Positions 1 to 7,615 of a DNA stretch of 23,245 nucleotides are shown in pieces. The DNA comes from Pelargonium nanum. Taxonomy: Eukaryota; Streptophyta; Magnoliopsida; Geraniales; Geraniaceae. The DNA is taken from assembly GCA_036897485.1 (NCBI GenBank), contig JAYMTF010001473.1, positions 1-23,245 on the forward strand, written 5' to 3'. The position numbers and the translations under genes were made by a program. Positions within the stretch are counted from its first letter, which is position 1, and each line of letters opens with the position of its first letter. The notes beneath the pieces were generated by a model. That model saw nothing but the letters and a program-made list of their open reading frames with translations, was not told the DNA's origin and ran no database searches.

Positions 1-3
1 AAT

Positions 4-27
4 ATTATATATATATATATATATATT
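4..27. repeat. TA microsatellite
   Basis: A run of about ten TA dinucleotides opens the window. It is a simple repeat with no coding content. Confidence 0.9.
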
Positions 28-1442
28 CAAAGACAATATAACCATTGACAAGTATATCTACAAATTGAAAAATTGTTTTGTGTCTATGTTTCAAACCACT
101 TATCTATTTTATTTTTATTCAAAAATAATATTTTAAATTTTAATCAAAAATTTTGGGAGAGAATATTTTATAAGAAGGTTTGTAATTCAAAAATGATTTT
201 GAAAGCAGAAAACAAAGTCATTACAATGTTGAATATTTTTAAGGTGTCATGTGGATTTGAAGATACGCCCCAAATATCTCACTGTTAATACACAGTATTC
301 TGAACCAACAATCTAATACTTAAAATTAAAGTGTAATTTAAAAAAAACAATTAATATTTTAACATGTTATTTTTGAATTCAAAAATAAATAAGTAAATTG
401 AATATAGATTTTTTTTAGTTCATTCTAAATTTAGAATATCCTAACTCATTTATTTTATACTATCAATTTTATTAAATGACTATAAAAATCCCGTAAAAAA
501 TAACTATAAAATTAAAACAAAAGTAGTATACATGTCTTAAATAATTTATATTTGATGCACTGAATGTGTAAGAGAGTTATACACATCAATGAAACATATC
601 ACACCACCTTATCAAATAATAATTTAAAATTTGGTTAATATTATTGTCTCCCATTGACCGTCTCGGTTTTTTTTAGTACCAAATTAGGGGTTTTCCCTTG
701 TTTGAGTCATTGTAAATTATTTTCTATTAATCAATTAACTCAATAAAATGTAATCGATTTTCAAGTGTCACGTCAGCATTTGTTGACACGTCATCACATC
801 TCGTCAGATACAACTTTCATGTGTGCATGTCACATCATGGGAGACAAAACCATCTAAATAAAGCAAAATTCTAATTTTAACCCCTAATTTATTTAAATAA
901 TACCATTTAACCCTTTAAAAATGAAAATATATAACTAACTAACTAACTAATTTTAACCCTTTAAAATAAGATGAAGTAGTTAGCAATAAATAAATTATTT
1001 TTAATTAACAATTACCACATAAAAATAACTAACTAACATCTACCTTTTGTTTCATAAAAAAAAATATACCTTTTGTATTAATTTAATTATTATAATAATG
1101 AGGTTTAATTATTTATCAAGTTTTTTTTAAAAATTATTTATCAAGTTAGTTCCTCATTAATTTTAATTATTTTCATTGATGAGATGACGCAGTATTGATG
1201 ATTTTTATGATACGTTAATATACTTACCATTTGTAAAATTAGAATGGAAAGATAACTATGACCCCTATAGAACAATAAAATCTTTCTTATTTTACAACAC
1301 ACAAAAAATGATAGTCAATTGAAATAGTAGGGTAATTAGAAGTCAACAAATCATTTGTCATGAAAACAAGAGCCAAATACATGTTATTATGAGAGGTGCC
1401 AAATATAAAACAACAAAATCTTTCTTATTTTATGGTATGAAG
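28..1442. other. AT-rich intergenic DNA, no gene seen
   Basis: This stretch is very AT-rich and has no credible coding frame. The short open frame at 73-288 shows no domain or codon pattern. Visible structure is limited to a small AACT microsatellite near 933-950 and a pair of near-identical 24-bp direct repeats about 140 bp apart, at roughly 1270-1293 and 1410-1433, both reading close to AAAATCTTTCTTATTTTA. Around 765-815 several CACGTCA/TGACACG motifs of the sort seen in degenerate dispersed repeats occur. I assign no element here. Confidence 0.6.
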
Positions 1443-1723
1443 TTAAACTAAAGGGTAATGAGTGGTGGTCCAATTTTCGGTCTCAAAACACACATTATAC
1501 CTAAGTTAAGAAACGTAATTTTGGGAGTTTTTTGTTCCATCCGTAATCCGTTAGTTGTAACGGAAAATGAAAAAAATAATGACATGTGAGAACATATGAC
1601 CTATTTTTTTAAAATACCAATTATCTCTTAGATTAGGATACTATTATTTTTTGCTTGAAACAAATTTGGCTAATGGGTATAAATTTTTTCTGATTTTTTT
1701 TAATTTCAGTTTCCGACAAATAG

Positions 1724-1999
1724 TTTGAAGTTCCCGGCTCCCAGAAACTGGAAATTATTTTACAAAAAATACAAAAATCATTTGAAGTAGGTGATTTCTC
1801 GAGAGATGAGCCACATGATGACAACAGTGAGGATGAGAATCAAACCTCCATTTTATCTCCAACCCATCTCTTAAAATTGTGTCTTCAACTTTTAGCTCCT
1901 TCTAAACCTCTCTTCTTTACACTACTGAAAAATTATGCAGCTAAGTTGTTGGAAATATCATCTTGGTTGGCTTCTTTCAAAACAACTAGTCATGATTAG
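1724..1999 (+). other. 91-codon open frame inside the DNA element, possible captured exon
   Basis: The frame is open from a TAG at 1721 to a TAG at 1997-1999, without an ATG at its head, and is preceded at 1701-1710 by a polypyrimidine-AG tract resembling a 3' splice site. The translation begins FEVPGSQKLEIILQKIQKSF, continues with an acidic patch (DEPHDDNSEDE) and then a hydrophobic, leucine-rich part, ending SFKTTSHD. I do not recognise the family. Its place between the inverted repeats of a Mutator-like element suggests a captured host fragment, as in Pack-MULEs, but chance openness in AT-rich DNA remains possible. Confidence 0.25.
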
Positions 2000-2160
2000 T
2001 GTGTGGTATTATCTATTAATAATACTGCAAAAGTAAATTCATTAAAAGTATCAGGAATCTCAGTCAAGAGACAAAGAAAACGGATTCGGGCTTATTAGGG
2101 CGGGTATGAGTGTAAATAGTTGACGCGGTATCACCTAATTGACCATGATTTATTCGATGA

Positions 2161-2192
2161 GACTCTCAACCAATAGATCATGGCTGAGAGTC
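2161..2192. repeat. Perfect-arm hairpin inside the DNA element
   Basis: GACTCTCA at 2161-2168 pairs with TGAGAGTC at 2185-2192. The stem extends inward through CCA/TGG after one mismatch and leaves a loop of about eight bases. A T-run follows. In this eukaryotic setting it is read as a foldback within the transposon, not as a bacterial-type terminator. Confidence 0.6.
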
Positions 2193-2703
2193 TTTTTTCT
2201 CATTCATTAATCTGCAAAAATATGGTGTTTGAATGAAGTTAGGATTTGATTTGTGACTTCTAGGAAGACTGGGGTATAATGGGAATTAAACTTCAAAATT
2301 TAAATTTTTTTGTTAAAGCTAACGAATGACAGATGTAATCAAATCTAAAGTATTCCCTAAATTTTGATTTTTAACTTAAGTACGTTATGTGTTTTGGGAC
2401 AATAAAATGGATCCCCATTTGTTATTTTCCCTTAAACTAATTAGCAACTGTATAAACTAATAAGGAGCATATAATACTAAGAAAACATGTGCACTTTGGA
2501 GGATCCCTTAAAAAATTAGAAATTTGATTAATATTACCCAAATTGGAAATCCATTATAGCAGATGCCTAACAAGAAAATGGCTTGATTATATGCATCAAA
2601 CTATAGAAGATCACTTGCTCTACAAATCATATAGTCATGGAATTTTTCAGATCCAATGTTCTAGTCATAACATTCATTGAAGTTTTGATTTAGGCATTTA
2701 GCC

Positions 2704-3215
2704 CAACACCATATATAACAAAATAATCACACAATTGCTCTTTCAACGTGTCTGTTAAACTTGAGTCCAATCCAAAAATATAAATTGATAGATAGAAGAT
2801 CCAACTTGTATATATCAGGTGGCGACGGACTATACAATCTTTCCCTCAAATACAAATTGGATAACACAAAAAATCATACATGTGAATCAAACTCAAAAGT
2901 TTAAGTCGGTAGGTGAAGGGACCAACTAGTATATCGAGTGAAATGACTTCATATTCTTTTCCTTACATGCAGGCCGGATAACGCATCAACTCTTGCACGT
3001 GGATCAAATCCAAAAGTTTAAGTTGATATAGGCAACACCATGCATCAACAAATATATAATCACATGCACAATTGCTCCCAATTGCTCCCTTAACAAGGGG
3101 ATAGATGGAAGACTTAACTAGTATATCAAGTGGCGACGGACTACACATTATTCTCAAATGCAGGTAGGTAGCTCAAAAGTTTAACTAATATATCAAGTGA
3201 TATGTATTTTTTAAA
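2704..3215. repeat. Diverged direct repeats, period about 310-330 bp
   Basis: Blocks recur in the same order. CAACACCAT begins at 2704 and 3033, each time followed by an ACAATTGCTC block. GTGGCGACGGACTA occurs near 2820 and 3130. AACTAGTATATC occurs near 2923 and 3117, with weaker copies at 2804 and 3182, and AAAAGTTTAAGT near 2893 and 3013. The pattern is an old tandem or segmental duplication of one dispersed repeat, about one and a half copies long. No coding frame is supported. Confidence 0.55.
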
Positions 3216-3288
3216 TTTTTCTTTTCTTTTGTCTGTTATGTTCTTCCATTGCACTACCCAATCCAAGTGACCAACATTAACAAATATC

Positions 3289-3939
3289 CTTGACCTGTCC
3301 TCCTCCTTCATCATCGGAGCCTCTGCTCAGTTCACGGTCTGCACAGATTCTGCAGCACCGCTCGGTTCCGTGCACCTCCAGATCGGACCGCTCTCCATCT
3401 CCGTCAGTGGCAGCTCGACAAGCCCATCATGGTCAAGCAGCTCCTCTGTCCAGCAGATCCACTTGCTCTCTCCGGCATCATCCACACCGAAGGTCTCTCC
3501 GGTTTTGTTGGGTTTCGTTTCGATCGGTTCTTGCGGGATGCTCTCATTCCGCCCTTTCCGGCTTCTCCATCGAAACTCCGGCCAAAGCTTCACCGAAGCT
3601 CGTCCCCCTCCACCGGGCTATCCTCATCACCGACGCCATGATTTTCAACTCAGAGTTCCTATCGCCGGTAGTCTTCCGACATCACTCCGACTAATCCGTT
3701 TAGACTTTTCAGCTTTCAATTCAGCTCCTGGTGCATTCATTGGATTGTTAGCTTGGGAATCTCAATTGTCTTTTCCCTGTTCTATCTTGAGTTTCACATA
3801 GTCTCTCTCTTACCATAAATGTTTTTGGCATTTTCAATTTGAGCATGTTGCTCTTTTACGTTTTCACAGGCCCTAGGCTTCTTTGTACTTATTCTTGTAA
3901 TTCATTTTACTGGAATAAAAGTACCTATTGATAAAAAAA
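3289..3939 (+). mobile_element. Polyadenylated retro-insertion (processed pseudogene or non-LTR fragment)
   Basis: A GC-rich block (about 3290-3700) stands out sharply from its AT-rich surroundings. It grades into a 3'-UTR-like tail containing AATAAAAG near 3914 and ends in a run of nine A's at 3932-3940. Near-matching direct repeats flank it: AACAAATATC at 3279-3288 and AACAGATATC at 3940-3949. These are the marks of target-primed retroposition. Several overlapping open frames exist in the GC-rich part on both strands, up to 143 codons, but none matches a family I recognise. A reversed-transcribed host mRNA or a 5'-truncated LINE are both possible. Confidence 0.45.
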
Positions 3940-4082
3940 AACAGATATCACAAAATATGGCACTAAATGTCATTGCTAAAGGTAACAAATTAACAAAAGA
4001 GCAGTCATATAGTATATAGCAACATCACAAAAAAGACCTGATTTGGCTCAAGAAAAGATGCACATACTATAGCCAAAAAGTA

Positions 4083-6088
4083 TCATCCTTGTCCTTCACT
4101 TGCTCTCCATTCAGTGAACATCTGCATAGCCAAGTTGGTCCTCCTTTCATGCCATTCATCAGTGTATCCAAGACCGACCAGCTTGTCGCGTTTTTTAGCA
4201 TTCAATCTCTCCTCAATCACTTCCAATTCTCTTTCCATTGGATCCACCTCCATCTCTCGTCTAATGAGGTTGTGGAGAAGAGTGCAAGCCACTATTATTC
4301 GATCCTGTGTTTTGACCGGGAAGGAGGCCGGGTTGCTTACAATGGCCCAACGCAGCTTGATGAGCTCAAAACACCGATCTATAACGCTACAAGCTGAAGA
4401 ATGCTTCATGTTAAAGAACTCTTTGTGATTAGTCGGTACAAAACTTTCGTTCCTCTTGAAGGAATGGTAATGGGTGTCCCTAAATGGGGCGAGAAAGCCA
4501 TCGAGATTTGTGTGGTACCTAGTATCAACAAGGTAGTAACAACCTAGGAAGCAAAGGAGACAATTGTTACATTACAATTATTATGGATAGCTACACAAAC
4601 ATCGTGTAATTTGGCTTACCAGTGGGAATTTTCAACATCTCGCTTTTCCTTGTAATGGCATCTGTAAACACTCTATTGTCATAAACTGAACCTTCCCATC
4701 CAACCAAATAGTAGGTGAATTTCATATCAGGTGAGCAAGCTCCCATGACATAGGTTGCTATCATATTTGTTCTTGTTACGTATCTTATTTTGTCAGAACC
4801 AGTCACGTGCGCCTTAAAATATGCTCCACCCATTGCCCCCAAACAATTCTATTCAAATGACAAATCGTAAATGATCAGCTTATTTATGCCCGACATCAAC
4901 GGGAAGCCAAATGACAAAGATAGTTTATTAAAACAAATATGTTCAAATGGCATCGTAAATGATCTGCTTTAGCATGCTTAACATCAATAACTGAAAATCA
5001 AAATATCAAATGACATATCAAAAATGACCGACGTAAGCATGCCTAACATCACCAACTGGAAGTCAAATGTCGTACAGAGATGATACAAACAATTTTATGC
5101 AAATGACGTATTGTAAGAGATTAGATTAAGCATGCTTAACATCACCAACAGGAAGTCAAATGACATTTAGAGATGATATACAAACAATTCTATTCAAATG
5201 ACATATTTTAAACGATCAACATAAGCATGCTTAACATCACCAAGTGGATGTGACGAGGGACCGTATAGAGATGGCATATAGAGATGATACAAACAACTGT
5301 ATTCAAATGGCATTGTAAACAATCAACTTAAGCATGCTTAAGTTCACCAACGGGAAGTCAAATGACATTGTAAATGATCAACTTAAGCAAATGAAGTAGC
5401 ATACCTTGAACCATTTCCACTTCTCATCCTTGCAGTCTTCCGGGAGAGGTTCCGGTACTTCTAACAGTTTATGATATGAAGCTATAATAGCATACAACAC
5501 TGAGTGGAAGTACTTATCAACAGTGTCTCTTGACCTTTGAAATTTGAACTTGATGACGCGCTTACGCGGACGATGGGCAAGCATTTGCAAGAACATTGCA
5601 ACTTTCTCTTCTACAGAAGCGTTCCTATCTTCGCTTACCTTCCCACCAGCCCTAATGAGTTCACAAAGGAGACCATAAGTATGTCGATCCATTCGAAGCT
5701 GCTCCACATACGTTTGTCCATTCTGTCGGATAAGATGATCAATGTTTACTAACTGTGTTTTGTGCCTAACAAATGATCGATCTCTCAAGACACGCTGTTG
5801 GTGGGACTTCCTTTTCGCAGCCTCGTACTTTCTCGAGAGAGCATTGTCGTCATCACTGGAATCCGTATCTGAATCACTAGACTCATCCTCGTCGCAATCC
5901 AGATCTGACCCCAATTCATCCAACACTCGAAGTAATAGTTGTAAGCCCACTATAAGTAATCCTTTAGAATTCAACAAATGCCATTGGTCGCGATTCCACA
6001 TTGGTGCCGCGGACTGTATTGCAGGAGCCTTTGCGTCATTGTTTGAATATACATTTGATCCAACAGATGCATCCTCGTCGGAATCCAT
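4083..6088 (-). CDS. PIF/Harbinger transposase-derived protein (HARBI1/ALP1-like)
   Basis: Three exons join in frame by GT-AG introns: 6088-5405, 4848-4620 and 4543-4083, giving 457 residues. Residues 1-90 are acidic and serine-rich. Residues ~105-215 match the helical N-terminal region of plant Harbinger transposases (VEEKVAMFLQMLAHRPR, TVDKYFHSVL). Residues ~229-400 are the DDE_Tnp_4 nuclease fold: WFKNCLGAMGGAYFK, YYLVDTRY, GFLAPF, HSSACSVIDRCFELIKLRW, TLLHN. The family triad is D, D, E (GAIDGT, LVDAGY, VIERxF). Here the first Asp is Gly235, the second is kept (Asp311) and the Glu is Asp360. The frame is nevertheless open and splice sites are sound. No Myb-like partner ORF and no clear terminal repeats were seen. 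It may be a recently dead element or a domesticated host gene comparable to ALP1/HARBI1. The ATG follows a possible leader 3' splice site at 6091-6092. Confidence 0.85.
4850..5396. repeat. Diverged minisatellite filling intron 1 of the transposase-like gene
   Basis: About six copies of a 60-110 bp unit lie here. The core AGCATGCTTAACATCACCAA is recognisable near 4975, 5036, 5128, 5224 and 5332, with a weaker copy near 4885. Each is followed by a GGAAGTCAAATGACAT-like segment, and several by AGAGATGATACAAACAA. Spacing is irregular (roughly 64-108 bp). The array takes up practically the whole intron, from next to its 3' splice site to next to its 5' splice site. Confidence 0.8.
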
Positions 6089-6098
6089 ATCTGACCCA

Positions 6099-6697
6099 AC
6101 AAATTCAACAATTTACAGAGCTACTAACAGATAGAATGAAGCAACAAAAAATGGACAAAATGAACACACATCCGATCCAATAGCTTAGACACCTTCTTCT
6201 TCATTAGCAAAAAATCATACAAAAAACCTAAGTTTATACAACCGATCAATTAAGCTTAAAATGCCATTCTAAAACAAAAACAAAGCTAAACACAGAATTG
6301 ATTCTACTACATTATTATCAGTCTAGAGATCAGATAAAGCAACACAGTAATAAACTCTAGCAACCACCAGAACAGAAGAAATATGAAAACTGCACAATTC
6401 AACCACTCACAGAGCTACTAACAAATAGAGTGAAGCAATAGAAAATCGACAATACGAACACACATCCGATCAGATAACAAAAACACCTTCTTCTTCATCA
6501 GCAAAAAAATCAAACAAAACCCTAAGTTTATACAACCGATCAATTAAGCTTAAAATGTCATTCTAAAACAAAGCTAAACACACAAAATTGATTCTACTAC
6601 ATTATTGTGGGTCTAGAGATCAGATAAAGCAACACAATCATAAACCCTAGCAACCAACAAAAGTACAAAACAGAAGAAATATGAAAATTTCAGATAC
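6099..6697. repeat. Tandem duplication, period about 294 bp, upstream of the transposase-like gene
   Basis: Copy 1 (about 6099-6392) and copy 2 (about 6393-6697) align along their length. ACAGAGCTACTAACA starts at 6115 and 6409, and blocks such as TATACAACCGATCAATTAAG, TTGATTCTACTACATTATT and TCTAGAGATCAGATAAAGCA occur in both in the same order. The copies differ by scattered substitutions and small indels. They lie between the gene's ATG and its presumed promoter, so they probably belong to the leader or a leader intron. Confidence 0.85.
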
Positions 6698-6881
6698 ACA
6701 CTGAGTTCAAAATCCAGATTGAGAGAGAACGGATCAAAACAACAATGAAGATCATTCAAAAATTGCGTGCCTATATCTCAAATCTTTGTGGAAAAGAAAA
6801 AAGAAGATAAAATAACAAGAATGCAGCAATATTGAATAACGAGAATGAGGAGAAGAAAATGGACCTGCGTGTGTGTAGAGA

Positions 6882-7060
6882 TTAGGGTTAAATGGCGTGT
6901 ATTTCTCACTTTATGATCGTTTGTACTTGTGCACCAGAAGCTGAAAAGTGTTATATAGTTGTGTTTGGGAAACCGGTAATTGCTTAAGGCGGGAAAAATA
7001 TTTTGTTGTGAAAAACAATGGCCCATAGGACAGCATGGGCCATAAACTAAGCCCAGCCCA
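6882..7060 (-). promoter_or_regulatory. Telo-box and site II cluster, presumed promoter of the transposase-like gene
   Basis: On the minus strand TTAACCCTAA (6882-6891) is a telo-box. Upstream of it lie TGGCCCAT (7019-7026), ATGGGCCA (7035-7042) and GCCCA twice (7051-7060), which are site II (TGGGCC/T) motifs. The first two form a perfect 8-bp inverted repeat. This pairing of telo-box and site II motifs is characteristic of plant promoters for ribosomal-protein and other housekeeping genes. It points toward the gene ending at 4083. The ~800 bp to the ATG would require a long leader or leader intron, and a 3' splice site (GGGTCAG) sits just before the ATG. Promoter activity itself is inferred. 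Confidence 0.5.
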
Positions 7061-7448
7061 AAATGGAAAGGTGGTGGACTTGGGGTCACCAACATTGGAT
7101 TGTCAATTTTTACCTTCTTTATTTTGTAACGTATATATACCAAAATTTGAATCAATGAAAAAGTTGCTTGGAAGAAATTGTTGGTTTGAAATTTGAATCT
7201 TATTAGAGTTACCTCCAATTGTGTAGTTCAAAAAACAAAGAAAAACACACATTGAACATCATTACATCTAATAATTGGTGAAGATAGGGATGGTACGCTT
7301 ATAAATCAGACGATGCTGGTGGATACATTCGTATTCGTTTTAAACTTCATTTTGTAACATCCACAGCTTAAAATTACCCTACCACTTCGTATATAAAAAA
7401 TGTACAAAATTTAAAACCCAATTTATCAGGCATATATTTAATACCTAT
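7061..7448. other. Intergenic DNA between the transposase-like gene and NFU2, no gene seen
   Basis: Apart from the promoter motifs next to it and the 3' end of NFU2, no structure was recognised. A 146-codon minus-strand open frame at 7218-6778 runs through promoter-like DNA and has no domain; it is not called as a gene. Confidence 0.5.
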
Positions 7449-7454
7449 TTTATT
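7449..7454 (-). terminator. Candidate poly(A) signal of NFU2
   Basis: AATAAA on the minus strand, within CAAATAAAATAGG, lies about 160 bp after the NFU2 stop codon, a normal distance for a plant 3' UTR. Confidence 0.45.
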
Positions 7455-7615
7455 TGGACAACAATTTAATACAATACAATGAGAAATGAAGAAAGTAACA
7501 TGATTTTACCAAGTAACAGAGTAGTAGAACAAAGGAAACCATGTATAGGTAACTTTTTCATTTTTACAAAATCTAAGGGGGGATGTCAAGCAATTGGCCC
7601 CTACCATGGACTCAA

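Larger units (their letters stand above)
1452..2431. mobile_element. Non-autonomous long-TIR DNA transposon, Mutator-like
   Basis: The first and last ~120 bp are diverged inverted copies of each other: the left end starts AGGGTAATGAG and the right end, reverse-complemented, starts GGGAAAATAAC. Both arms then share blocks such as CAAAACACA, TTAAGTTAA and CGTTAG in the same order. The flanks carry an exact 9-bp direct repeat, TTAAACTAA, at 1443-1451 and 2432-2440. Long terminal inverted repeats plus a 9-bp target duplication fit Mutator-like elements. An 8-bp reading (TAAACTAA), which would suggest hAT, cannot be excluded. No transposase is encoded; the interior holds a 91-codon open frame and a strong hairpin. 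Arm divergence suggests an old insertion. Confidence 0.65.

Noticed and set aside
643-845. Possible MITE with TTGTCTCCCAT and ATGGGAGACAA ends
   Set aside because: The 11-bp inverted ends match, but there is no target duplication and the similarity does not extend inward.
2161-2200. Rho-independent terminator
   Set aside because: A hairpin followed by T's in a plant genome, with no bacterial context, is a transposon foldback.
3290-3801. Overlapping open frames of 134, 143, 88 and 70 codons on both strands
   Set aside because: They arise from the low stop density of a GC-rich retro-insertion. None shows a domain, so no protein is called.
6778-7218. 146-codon minus-strand open frame
   Set aside because: It runs through the telo-box and site II promoter region, has no recognisable domain and an erratic Phe/Ile/Cys-rich composition.
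3900-7260. Complete autonomous Harbinger transposon
   Set aside because: No terminal inverted repeats, 3-bp target duplication or Myb-like second ORF could be found around the transposase-like gene.
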